From: Hymenobacter sp. BT730 | GTDB lineage: Bacteria; Bacteroidota; Bacteroidia; Cytophagales; Hymenobacteraceae | Assembly (NCBI RefSeq): GCF_030542105.1 | Contig: NZ_JAUOFB010000001.1 | Span: 1,426,001-1,490,000 of the forward strand | DNA: 64,000 nucleotides | Direction of reading: 5' to 3' | Shown here: piece by piece, positions 8,154-15,919 of the stretch | Layout of the letters: every line of letters begins with the position of its first letter | Numbering within the stretch: the stretch's first letter is position 1 | Notes under the pieces: generated by a model | The model's database searches: none | Seen by the model: only the letters and a program-made list of their open reading frames with translations | Told to the model about the DNA's origin: nothing | Program-made: the position numbers and the translations under genes

Positions 8154-9692
8154 CTAGCGAGGAATAATGGCTGAAGCAAAGCTAGGCGCGGGTTCAGGCC
8201 CCAGTGTGTGCGGCTTGGGCCAGGTAAACGTAAAGGCCGCACCCTTACCCTCTTCCGACTCCACGCGGATGGTGCCGCCCTGGCGCTCCACCAACTTTTT
8301 TACAATGGCCAAGCCTACGCCGGTACTCTCCAACGTGTCTCGCTCGGTCAGGGTCTGGAAGATGACGAAGATCCGCTCATGGTAGGCCGGCGCAATGCCC
8401 GGGCCGTTGTCTTTCACCGTAAACGTATAAAACTGGCGGTCTTCGCTGAAGCGAATACTTACGGTGCCCTGCTCCGGTTGGTGGTGGTACTTAAAGGAGT
8501 TGCTGAGCAGGTTCGCAAATACCTGCTGTAGCTCTACCCGGGAAGTGGTAATAGTAGGCAGGTAGGCTGGTAGCTTCAACTGGAACCCTTCCGGCGCACT
8601 GAGCATATCCATCGTTTCGGTCAGCAGTTCGCGCACGTTCACCCGTTCCTCGGCCTGAGGCGTGCGGCCTACCCGGGCCAGCTCCAGAATACCACTGATA
8701 AGGTTTTCCATGCGGTGCACCCGGGTACGCATCAGCAGCAAAAACTCCTGAATATGCGTGGGCAGTTCCTGCCCCATATCCTCTTCTATCCAGCGGGTAG
8801 CGCTTTCAATACCCCGAAGCGGGGCCTTCAGGTCATGAGATACCACGTAGGCAAACTGGTCGAGCTCCAGATTGCGGCCTTCCAGCTGCGTCACGGTGGT
8901 ATTAATGGTGTTAGACATAACGTTGAGCGAGGAAGCCAGCTCGCTCATTTCATCATGCTCCGTATCCATAATGCGGGTGGTATAGTCGCCGCCGGCAATG
9001 CGCGTGGCCAGGGATACCATAGAGGAGATGCGCCGGGCAATAAGGCGGGTGATATAGGTGGCCCAGAGCAGACCCAGAATAAAGGCCAGCAGGGTAATAA
9101 TGATGGAAAGCAGGCGCGTCTGGTTCACGCTTTGGGCCAGCTTTTCGCGCAGTTCAATGCGGGCCTCATCCTCACTCATTTCAAAACCCCGAAACAGCGT
9201 GCGAATTTCGTCGGTGATTTTCTTGCCCGAGAGGTCTTCCATCAGTCCCCGGTGCTCCACCCGAGTCAGGCCGGTTTGCTCAGGAATCCGGCGTAACACG
9301 GCGCGCTTTTCACTTATCAGCAGGTGCGAATAATCGGACCACTGGTGGTATAGCCGCTCAGCGCGCTGAATGCGGGCATATTGCGGGCTGGCCGGGTCCA
9401 GCAACTGCTTCATGTGCGCAAACCGGTCAATCAGCTTCCGTTCACTCTGGTAGTAGGGGGTCAGAATGGTTTCATTGCCTACCAGCATAAATCCGTAAAA
9501 GCCGGATTCCATATCTATAATGTTGCGCACCAGGGAGGTGGCATCAGAAGTAATGCGCTGCGACTGTTCTACGCGCTCCAGGTTGCGCAATACCTTGCGG
9601 GAAAGCTGGTAGTTAACGGCCACTACGGCTGCAAACAGAATCAGAATGGCCAGAAAACCAGCAAAGAGCTTGGTGGCGAGGTTTAACTTCAT
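8154..9692 (-). CDS. CHASE3 sensor histidine kinase
   Basis: A 512-residue membrane kinase. The order is TM1 (~8-27), a periplasmic CHASE3-like helical domain (~35-185, including the RNIIDMESGFYGFMLVG block), TM2 (~193-213), HAMP (~214-266), HisKA with phospho-acceptor H286 in SHDLKAPLR, and HATPase with N-box residues near 394-398, DNGPGI at 428-433 and STGVGLAI at 456-463. All catalytic motifs are intact. It probably phosphorylates the receiver encoded just downstream. The CZB gene lies upstream on the same strand after 43 bases, making a three-gene signalling unit. The stimulus is unknown. Confidence 0.93.
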   Translation of the reverse strand: MKLNLATKLFAGFLAILILFAAVVAVNYQLSRKVLRNLERVEQSQRITSDATSLVRNIIDMESGFYGFMLVGNETILTPYYQSERKLIDRFAHMKQLLDPASPQYARIQRAERLYHQWSDYSHLLISEKRAVLRRIPEQTGLTRVEHRGLMEDLSGKKITDEIRTLFRGFEMSEDEARIELREKLAQSVNQTRLLSIIITLLAFILGLLWATYITRLIARRISSMVSLATRIAGGDYTTRIMDTEHDEMSELASSLNVMSNTINTTVTQLEGRNLELDQFAYVVSHDLKAPLRGIESATRWIEEDMGQELPTHIQEFLLLMRTRVHRMENLISGILELARVGRTPQAEERVNVRELLTETMDMLSAPEGFQLKLPAYLPTITTSRVELQQVFANLLSNSFKYHHQPEQGTVSIRFSEDRQFYTFTVKDNGPGIAPAYHERIFVIFQTLTERDTLESTGVGLAIVKKLVERQGGTIRVESEEGKGAAFTFTWPKPHTLGPEPAPSFASAIIPR

Positions 9693-9735
9693 GCACGGGC
9701 AAGCAACGCAGCAGGCCCCTGTAGCCTGGCGTAGA

Positions 9736-10101
9736 TTAGGCGCCGTTACGCAGCTTTTGCTGCATGGTTTGGAGTAGGGTTACAATTTTATCCGAAAGCT
9801 GCTCGATTTCGACAAAACGTGCCAGCGCTTCCTCCGGGCGCCCGGCCAGCTTCAGATCCATTAAGCGGTTGGCTACCTGATGAATCAGCCGATGCTGGTG
9901 GTCCAGCTCCTGGGTTTCGCGCAGCTGTCCATACACCGGTAGGCCGTGGTTGCGGATCCACTGGCCCAGTAAGCAGACTTCGGGGTCCCGAATGGGTGCC
10001 TCATCCGTATCAGAACCATGCAGGAAAGAGCGCAGCTTCGATTTGAAAAGCAGGTGCTTAACGGTAGCCGTTTCAAAATCCTGTTTCAGTTCGTTGCTCA
10101 T
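9736..10101 (-). CDS. Standalone CZB zinc-binding domain protein
   Basis: A 121-residue cytoplasmic protein starting at ATG 10101. The pattern H16 (VKHLLF), C43 in CLLGQW, and H70 and H74 (HRLIH) fits the 3His-1Cys site of the CZB domain, known from chemoreceptors and diguanylate cyclases that sense zinc or hypochlorous acid. Here the domain stands alone and is encoded first in a run with a CHASE3 kinase and a receiver. The open frame extends upstream, but the CZB homology begins at this ATG. A cytoplasmic metal or redox input to the kinase is an inference. Confidence 0.82.
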   Translation of the reverse strand: MSNELKQDFETATVKHLLFKSKLRSFLHGSDTDEAPIRDPEVCLLGQWIRNHGLPVYGQLRETQELDHQHRLIHQVANRLMDLKLAGRPEEALARFVEIEQLSDKIVTLLQTMQQKLRNGA

Positions 10102-10232
10102 AGGGGAAGATATACGCTGGCTGATCTGTAACGAAGGAGAAAAAAGGCCACCAGAACAATGGCTAACACAGCGTCGAAAAGCGCGACCCAGGCTCAACCG
10201 GCGGGCAGGCGTAGTAGCTGGCCACCGGGCCA

Positions 10233-10240
10233 CAAAGATA
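10233..10240 (-). promoter_or_regulatory. Possible -7 box for the CZB-kinase-receiver run
   Basis: TATCTTTG on the minus strand is a perfect TAnnTTTG match about 132 bases upstream of the CZB start. No clear -33 box is seen. Confidence 0.3.
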
Positions 10241-10269
10241 ATGCCTTCTCTCAAAAGCATTCCGGCCCA

Positions 10270-10277
10270 CTACTTTT
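10270..10277 (+). promoter_or_regulatory. Possible -7 box for gcvT
   Basis: TACTTTTG matches TAnnTTTG and lies 76 bases upstream of the gcvT ATG in non-coding DNA. The -33 region is not convincing. Confidence 0.28.
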
Positions 10278-10353
10278 GGCTAATTTCGCTCCCGCTTTTG
10301 CCGGCCCGCCGGCTACCTCCCTCGATTCCTCACCCACCTTCTTCTTACCCCGA

Positions 10354-11460
10354 ATGGCCGAAGATCTGAAAACCGTTGCTTTAAATGATGTGCACCAGCA
10401 GTTGGGCGCGAAAATGGTGCCCTTTGCCGGCTACAATATGCCCGTGCGCTACTCTTCTGATCTTGAGGAGCACCACACGGTGCGCCGCGCCGTAGGCATT
10501 TTTGATGTATCGCACATGGGCGAGTTTCGGGTGCACGGTCCGCAGGCACTGGACCTTATTCAGCGCGTGACCAGCAACGATGCCAGCAAGCTCACGCCCG
10601 GCAAAGCACAATATTCCTGCCTGCCCAACAACGAAGGCGGTATTGTAGACGACCTGCTGGTGTATAAGCTGGCCGAAGAAGACTACCTGCTGGTGGTAAA
10701 CGCTTCCAATATCAGCAAAGACTGGAACTGGATTCAGCAGCACAACACCAAAGGCGCCGAGATGGAAAACCTCTCGGACGAGCTGAGCCTGTTTGCCGTG
10801 CAGGGCCCCAAAGCCATTGCCGCCCTGCAGTCCCTCACCGACACTGACCTGAGCAGCATTCCATACTACTCCTTCGTGCAGGGCACGTTTGCCGGTGCAC
10901 CCAATGTCATCATCTCGGCCACCGGCTACACCGGCGCGGGCGGCTTCGAGCTGTACATTCCCAATGAGCACGCCAAGCAGGTGTGGGACAAAATCCTGGA
11001 AGCGGGCCTGCCTTACGGCCTGAAGCCCATCGGGCTGGGTGCGCGCGATACGCTGCGCCTGGAAATGGGCTACTGCCTCTACGGCAACGACATCGACGAC
11101 CAGACCTCTCCCTTGGAAGGCGGCTTGGGCTGGATTACCAAATTCACCAAAGACTTCACCAACTCCGCTGCCCTTAAGCAGCAGAAAGAGCAGGGCGTCT
11201 CGCGCAAGCTGGTGGGCTTCCTGATGGACGGTCCCGGCATTCCGCGCAGCCACTATGAGCTGGTGAACGAAGCCGGTGAAAAGGTGGGCGAAGTAACTTC
11301 GGGCACCCAGTCTCCCTCGCTCAGCAAAGGCATTGGCCTGGGCTATGTGAAAACCGAGCTGAGTGCCCCCGGTAGCAAAATCTTTGTACAGATTCGCGGC
11401 AAAAACCAGCCGGCTACGGTCGTAAAGCTGCCCTTCGTGCCCGGCACGGAAGAGGCGTAA
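10354..11460 (+). CDS. gcvT: Aminomethyltransferase (glycine cleavage T protein)
   Basis: A 368-residue T protein, normal length. It transfers the methylene group from aminomethylated H protein to tetrahydrofolate, releasing ammonia. Visible family blocks are [22 protein letters not shown], the catalytic Asp region [10 protein letters not shown] (D99), [15 protein letters not shown], and [20 protein letters not shown] followed by SPLEGGLGW. The frame is open back to 10159, but homology begins at ATG 10354. Other glycine cleavage genes are absent from the window. A REP-like dyad followed by T residues lies just downstream. Confidence 0.96.
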   Translation: MAEDLKTVALNDVHQQLGAKMVPFAGYNMPVRYSSDLEEHHTVRRAVGIFDVSHMGEFRVHGPQALDLIQRVTSNDASKLTPGKAQYSCLPNNEGGIVDDLLVYKLAEEDYLLVVNASNISKDWNWIQQHNTKGAEMENLSDELSLFAVQGPKAIAALQSLTDTDLSSIPYYSFVQGTFAGAPNVIISATGYTGAGGFELYIPNEHAKQVWDKILEAGLPYGLKPIGLGARDTLRLEMGYCLYGNDIDDQTSPLEGGLGWITKFTKDFTNSAALKQQKEQGVSRKLVGFLMDGPGIPRSHYELVNEAGEKVGEVTSGTQSPSLSKGIGLGYVKTELSAPGSKIFVQIRGKNQPATVVKLPFVPGTEEA

Positions 11461-11481
11461 TTGAAACTGAAGTAATTATTT

Positions 11482-11591
11482 GAACGTCATGCCGAGCTTG
11501 CCGAGGCATCTCGCGTGCTGATACTGTGATGGTAATTATTACCCTTACAACCAAGCGAGCGAGATGCTTCAGCAAGCTCAGCATGACGTTC
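11482..11591. repeat. REP-like long imperfect palindrome between gcvT and comB
   Basis: Two ~37-base arms (11482-11518 and 11555-11591) are inverted copies with about 5 mismatches, separated by an AT-rich loop. The outer ends read gaacgtcatgc and gcatgacgttc. The GTCATGC-GAGCTTGC word resembles the intergenic repeats scattered through Hymenobacter-type genomes. The short direct repeat gtaattatt occurs just left of it and in the loop. The right end runs into TTTTTG, so it may also end gcvT transcription. Confidence 0.75.
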
Positions 11592-11617
11592 TTTTTGTAG
11601 TTGATTAAATAAGCATC

Positions 11618-12331
11618 ATGCCCTCCATCGATATTTGCTTTTCGCCTGAGTTGCTGCCTTTGTATGATTTGCGGGGCCGGGTGGCGGTGGTAGTAGATGT
11701 TCTGCGCGCCACCTCATCCATTGTCACGGCACTGGCCAACGGTGTTACGCACCTGGTGCCGCTAAGCGAACTGCACGAATGTAAGGCCCTAGCCGCCCAA
11801 GGCTATATCACCGCCGCCGAGCGGGATGGAAAACAGGCGGAGGGCGTGGATCTGGGCAACTCGCCTTTCGGTTATCTGGATGGGGTGGTGCCGGTACAGG
11901 GGCGGTGCGTGGCTATTACCACCACCAACGGCACGCGTGCCCTGCAGCTTTCCAGTGCGGCCGATGCCGTAGTGGTAGGGGCATTTCTCAACCTGGGAGC
12001 GGTAGCTGATTTCCTGCAGCAACAGCAGAAAAATGTAGTAGTGGTGTGTGCCGGCTGGAAAGGCAAGTTCTGCCTGGAAGACACCATCTTTGGCGGTGCT
12101 CTGGCTGAGCGCCTATCCGGTTCCTTCGATACTACTAGCTCGGATGCCACCCTGGCGGCGCTGGACCTCTGGCAGGCCGCTCAGCCCGATGTGGCTGCCT
12201 ACCTGCTTAAATCCGCCCATGTACGCCGCCTCAACAGTCTGGAGTCACACAAGGACATGGAGTTCTGCGTGCGGCAGGATGAGTACAAGGTAGTGCCGCT
12301 GTTCCGCGGTGGGCAGATTGTGGTAAACTAG
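11618..12331 (+). CDS. comB: 2-phosphosulfolactate phosphatase family protein
   Basis: A 237-residue ComB-family protein. Family landmarks are VDVLRATSSI, GNSPFGYL, TTTNGTRAL, VVVCAGWKGKFCLEDTIFGG and the C-terminal N-x-L-x-S-HKDMEFCV segment. ComB hydrolyses 2-phosphosulfolactate to sulfolactate in archaeal coenzyme M synthesis. Members are common in Bacteroidota, which do not make coenzyme M, so the substrate here is uncertain; sulfolactate or sulfonolipid-related metabolism is possible but not shown. No other sulfonate gene is adjacent. It is convergent with the MazG-like gene, with 5 bases between the stops. Confidence 0.9.
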   Translation: MPSIDICFSPELLPLYDLRGRVAVVVDVLRATSSIVTALANGVTHLVPLSELHECKALAAQGYITAAERDGKQAEGVDLGNSPFGYLDGVVPVQGRCVAITTTNGTRALQLSSAADAVVVGAFLNLGAVADFLQQQQKNVVVVCAGWKGKFCLEDTIFGGALAERLSGSFDTTSSDATLAALDLWQAAQPDVAAYLLKSAHVRRLNSLESHKDMEFCVRQDEYKVVPLFRGGQIVVN

Positions 12332-12336
12332 TTGGT

Positions 12337-12663
12337 TTAGCGCAGCTTTTCGTTTTCCTGATGTCGGGTAGCGTCGCGCTGCGTTTTCTTTTCCAGGTTG
12401 CGCTGCAGGGCTTCGGTCAGATTGATGCCGGTCTGGTTGGCCAGACAGATAACCACAAAAAGTACATCCGCCAGCTCATCGGCCAGCACTTTGTCTTTGT
12501 CCGATTCTTTGAACGACTGCTCCCCGTACTGCCGGGCAATGATGCGGGCCACTTCGCCTACTTCTTCCGTGAGCATAGCCATGTTGGTCAACTCATTGAA
12601 ATACCGCACACCGGTGGTCTGAATCCAGGTGTCAACTGTCTTTTGGGCTTCTTCGATGGTCAT
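12337..12663 (-). CDS. MazG-like nucleotide pyrophosphohydrolase
   Basis: A 108-residue all-helical protein of the MazG/dUTPase-like fold. The metal-binding acidic motifs are LTEEVGEVARII and DKVLADELADVLFVVICLA (EExxE and ExxD patterns). Such proteins hydrolyse NTPs or modified nucleotides to monophosphates and act as house-cleaning enzymes. It starts at ATG 12663. The upstream gene on the same strand is dtd, another quality-control enzyme, but a terminator-like palindrome separates the two. Confidence 0.88.
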   Translation of the reverse strand: MTIEEAQKTVDTWIQTTGVRYFNELTNMAMLTEEVGEVARIIARQYGEQSFKESDKDKVLADELADVLFVVICLANQTGINLTEALQRNLEKKTQRDATRHQENEKLR

Positions 12664-12698
12664 GTACTAGGATGAATTTGGGGAGGAAGAAAATTTAA

Positions 12699-12745
12699 AA
12701 ACCATACTGTCATCCTGCGCCCCGCGCAGGATGACAGTATGGTTT
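12699..12745. repeat. Perfect 22-bp palindrome, REP-like, at the end of dtd
   Basis: Two perfect 22-base arms with a 3-base loop (ccc) centre on TGTCATCCTGCGC / GCGCAGGATGACA. The left flank is AT-rich (aaaatttaaaa), so on the minus strand the hairpin is followed by U residues and can end dtd transcription. The GTCATCCTG word resembles dispersed intergenic repeats of this group. Confidence 0.8.
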
Positions 12746-12751
12746 GAGGCT

Positions 12752-13207
12752 TTACTGATTTGCCGCTGGCGAATCCAGCACAATAGTTACCGGACCATCA
12801 TTCAGCAGACTTACCTGCATATCGGCCCCAAATTCACCGGTCGGCACAGGCTGATTCAGTAGCTTTTCCAGCATCTGTACAAACTGCTCATATAGCGGAA
12901 TGGCTATGGGAGGCGGGGCGGCGCCAATGTAGCTGGGGCGGTTGCCTTTGCGGGCATCAGCCAGTAAAGTAAACTGACTGACCACCAGCACCTGTCCTTG
13001 TATATCCTGCACGCTGCGGTTCATCTTGCCCTCCTCATCCGAGAAAATACGAAGCTGCACCAGCTTCCGGGCCATCCAGTCCAGGGAACGGGTATCATCG
13101 TCGGGCGCGAAACCGGCCAGAACCAGCAAGCCTGGGCCTATTTCGCCGGTTACACGGCCCTCTACCGTTACACTGGCCTGTTGCACCCGCTGAATAACTG
13201 CACGCAT
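12752..13207 (-). CDS. dtd: D-aminoacyl-tRNA deacylase
   Basis: A 151-residue DTD. The N-terminus [13 protein letters not shown], the active-site block [17 protein letters not shown] and the C-terminal [11 protein letters not shown] are diagnostic. DTD hydrolyses D-amino acids, and glycine mischarged on tRNA(Ala), from tRNA. It starts at ATG 13207, divergent from the GT-C-like membrane protein gene with a 60-base gap. A palindromic terminator follows its stop. Confidence 0.96.
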   Translation of the reverse strand: MRAVIQRVQQASVTVEGRVTGEIGPGLLVLAGFAPDDDTRSLDWMARKLVQLRIFSDEEGKMNRSVQDIQGQVLVVSQFTLLADARKGNRPSYIGAAPPPIAIPLYEQFVQMLEKLLNQPVPTGEFGADMQVSLLNDGPVTIVLDSPAANQ

Positions 13208-13267
13208 AAGAAGGAGGGAAGTGGTTTGTTTTGCGTATTTCGTGGGCTGCTAGTAACCTGCCGGTCC

Positions 13268-14818
13268 ATGCCCGACGCGAAAAACGACAAATTCTCCCCG
13301 AAAACCTTGCTCTGGTTGCTGCCGGCCTTGCTGCTGCTGGCTGCTATCCGGCTGCACGGCCTGCCGCAGGCCGCCTTCCCCGACTACGACTCGGTACGAA
13401 ACTGGCAGATTGTGCAGGAAGTAGCCCAGGGTAACCTGCGCAATATCTTTCATCATGCCAGCCCTGGCTTCTACCTGCTGTATGCGCCAGTAGCGGCCCT
13501 ACAGCCCGATTTTCACTGGTTTCTGTATTTGAATGCGCTACTAGCTGTAGCAGCAGTAGGCCGGCTGGCAGCCTTTGTGGCGCGCTATGCCCACCTGCGT
13601 GGCCCCGAAGCTGCCCTGTTAGCGCTGCTCATCGGCACCTGCACTATGCTCACTTTCTCTGGTCGCGACTTCACCATGAGTTCGGCCAGCCTGCTGCTCT
13701 TTGGCGAGCTGATGCGGGCCTATTACGAACGGCTGCAGCAGCCCAGCCGGAAAGCCCTAACGCGGGTAGCTGTATGGCTGGCCGTGGGGCTGTGCATCAA
13801 CTATAAATTCCTGCTGATCTTCCCTATTCTAGGTGCGTTTGAAATACTTCAGGCTGATGGGCTACTGTGGCAGCGCGGCAATGCGTGGCGCGTTATGGCC
13901 ATTCTGGCGGCACCTTTTCTGGTATTGGGAATAGTAGTGACAGGCCTGACCATTCTGCCCTGGTACCGCTGGCTGGCCACGTACGCCGGTATTCTGTGGC
14001 CCTCGGCCATGAACGAAGCAGGTCGCACCGGCAATGTGCGCTTAGATTTATGGTACTACCCGCGCATGCTGATTCAGTTTGAGTCGCCGCTGCTGTGGAT
14101 GGGATTGTTACTGACACCGGTCGTATTCTGGCAGCAGCTCCGTGCCTGGCGCAAGGAACTCACGCTGCCTATCTATCTGCTGGTTTGGGCCTGGTTATTT
14201 ATGGGGGGGATGTCCCTAATTCTGAAAGCCCCCCGCGGACTGCTGTTTGCTTATGGCCTGTTTGCAGCTCTTGGCTTTTTGTCCCTGCAGCAGCTACTGA
14301 ATACTGCTATAATTCAGCAGCGGCTGAGCGTACCCATACGCGCCAGCATATTGGTAGTGTTTTCTCTGCTGATTATTGGCGGAAACCTGCTGCGCATTCA
14401 ACACTACATTTACCGCTACACCGCCACAAGCTATGACCAGGTAGCACAATGGCTACAGAGCCACGGCCAGCAACAGGTGGCCAGCACAGTGAGTAATGCC
14501 CTGCTGCCTTTTGCGGCGCCAGCCGGTATCAGCGTGCAGGTCATCAGTAATGACAACCAACTGCCGGCATTACAGGCTGCTGGCGTGCAATATGTGGTGT
14601 TGGATGGCTACCGGCTGGTAACCGGAATCAACCAGTTTCCATCACTTGAAAAGCTGCCGGCAGAAGCTGAGTTTACCGAGCCGCTATTGCTTTCCCCACT
14701 GCTTTTTCTGGAGCACTCAGAGTTTACTGGTCTGGGCTATGAGGAAACGCTACTGCGTAGAGAAGAAGCCCTGAAAAGGGGCACATCGTTGCGCATTGTG
14801 CGCATTCCCAGACTTTAG
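13268..14818 (+). CDS. Polytopic membrane protein, GT-C glycosyltransferase-like
   Basis: A 516-residue protein with a first hydrophobic helix near residues 15-30 and about ten more. PDYDSVRNWQI after the first helix, an acidic pair in the first external loop, resembles the catalytic loop of GT-C/family 39 glycosyltransferases, and the C-terminal ~120 residues form a soluble domain as in many of these. They use polyprenyl-phosphate sugars at the outer face of the membrane. I could not find a diagnostic motif beyond this layout, so the call is tentative. ATG 13268 is chosen over upstream frame because the region before it is the dtd promoter region. Confidence 0.7.
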   Translation: MPDAKNDKFSPKTLLWLLPALLLLAAIRLHGLPQAAFPDYDSVRNWQIVQEVAQGNLRNIFHHASPGFYLLYAPVAALQPDFHWFLYLNALLAVAAVGRLAAFVARYAHLRGPEAALLALLIGTCTMLTFSGRDFTMSSASLLLFGELMRAYYERLQQPSRKALTRVAVWLAVGLCINYKFLLIFPILGAFEILQADGLLWQRGNAWRVMAILAAPFLVLGIVVTGLTILPWYRWLATYAGILWPSAMNEAGRTGNVRLDLWYYPRMLIQFESPLLWMGLLLTPVVFWQQLRAWRKELTLPIYLLVWAWLFMGGMSLILKAPRGLLFAYGLFAALGFLSLQQLLNTAIIQQRLSVPIRASILVVFSLLIIGGNLLRIQHYIYRYTATSYDQVAQWLQSHGQQQVASTVSNALLPFAAPAGISVQVISNDNQLPALQAAGVQYVVLDGYRLVTGINQFPSLEKLPAEAEFTEPLLLSPLLFLEHSEFTGLGYEETLLRREEALKRGTSLRIVRIPRL

Positions 14819-14822
14819 CCCG

Positions 14823-15869
14823 TTAGCGCAGAATCCGGAGGCTATCGAGCATGTGCTGGTAGCGGCGGGCATTTTGCTTATGCTGCGCGAAGGTTTCGGC
14901 GAAATCAGAAAAGCCGCTGCGGTCGGGGCGGGCGCAGAAGAACAGGTAACGGTGGGCAGTGGGCTTCAGCACGGCATCCAGGCTCTGGCGGTTGGCGGAA
15001 GTGATAGGGCCGGGCGGCAGGCCTTTGTGCTTGTAGGTGTTGTAGGGAGAGTCTACCAGCTTATCCTTATTCAGCACACGCTTCACCCCAAAATTACCGA
15101 TGGCCCAAAGCAGGGTAGGATCAGCCTGCAGGCGCATGCTCCGGCGCAGGCGGTTGAGGTATACGCCGGCAATGACGGGCTTGTCTTCCTTCTTGGCCGT
15201 TTCGCGCTGCACAATGCTCGCTAGCACATGCACCTGCACCGGAGACAGGCCCAGAGAGTCGGCCTGCTGCTGGCGGCGCGGCGTCCAGAACCGTCGGTGC
15301 GTGGCTGCCGCCGAGTCCAGAAACTGCCGGGCCGAGGTATTCCAGACCAGCCGATAACTGCCCGGCAGAAAAAGCGTCAGAATGGTAGTGGTGTCTAGCT
15401 GATAATTCTGCTTCAAAAAGGCATTGTTGGCCAGCAGTTGACGCAAGCTGGCGGAGTCTGCTTCCAGATGGCGACTTATCTGGCGGGCCAGTTGGGGCTT
15501 GTATTTGAAGGCATCAAGCTCAAAAGCCAGCGTGTCCTGATGGCCGCTCAGCAGTTTGTCCAGGAGCTGGTCATTGCCCAGCTCCGGCGAGAGCAGGTAG
15601 CGCCCGGGCCGTACCTGTATTGGGTACCCCCGGCGCACGGCCAGCCAGCGGAACGTGGCCGTATCCTGCAGCAGTTCCTGCCGCGCCAGGGTATTCAGCA
15701 CTTCCCGAAAAGTGGCTCCGGTACGGATAAACAGGTAAGCCGGCCCCTCAGGTGAGGGTGTTACGTTAGGCTTCCACCACACGCGCCAGCCCTGGTAGCC
15801 CGCCCATGTGCCGACCAGCAGCAACACAGCCAGCAAAATCCATCCGAAACGTCTCAACACAGCCTTCAA
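14823..15869 (-). CDS. mltG: Endolytic peptidoglycan transglycosylase MltG
   Basis: A 348-residue MltG/YceG-family protein. It has an N-terminal membrane anchor (~10-25), a LysM-like region, then the catalytic block VLASIVQRETAKKEDKPVIA with E223 as the expected catalytic Glu, and LQADPTLLWAIG plus SPYNTYKHKGLPPGPI. MltG cleaves nascent glycan strands in the periplasm and sets their length. The start appears to be TTG at 15869, since a stop lies a few codons upstream and no ATG occurs near the anchor. It is convergent with the GT-C-like gene. Confidence 0.94.
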   Translation of the reverse strand: MKAVLRRFGWILLAVLLLVGTWAGYQGWRVWWKPNVTPSPEGPAYLFIRTGATFREVLNTLARQELLQDTATFRWLAVRRGYPIQVRPGRYLLSPELGNDQLLDKLLSGHQDTLAFELDAFKYKPQLARQISRHLEADSASLRQLLANNAFLKQNYQLDTTTILTLFLPGSYRLVWNTSARQFLDSAAATHRRFWTPRRQQQADSLGLSPVQVHVLASIVQRETAKKEDKPVIAGVYLNRLRRSMRLQADPTLLWAIGNFGVKRVLNKDKLVDSPYNTYKHKGLPPGPITSANRQSLDAVLKPTAHRYLFFCARPDRSGFSDFAETFAQHKQNARRYQHMLDSLRILR

Positions 15870-15919
15870 TACCTCAAGCGTTACTTACTACCTATCTTCA
15901 AAGATAAGCCCAAGCCTAC

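Noticed and set aside
10159..10353. N-terminal extension of gcvT by 65 residues
   Set aside because: The translated extension has no homology-like pattern, and the family N-terminus begins at ATG 10354, downstream of a -7-like box.
10381..11253. A 290-codon open frame on the minus strand
   Set aside because: It is antisense to gcvT, which has all family motifs; the complement of GC-rich coding DNA often stays open.
12998..13267. N-terminal extension of the GT-C-like gene
   Set aside because: It would overlap dtd in antisense; ATG 13268 directly precedes the first membrane helix.
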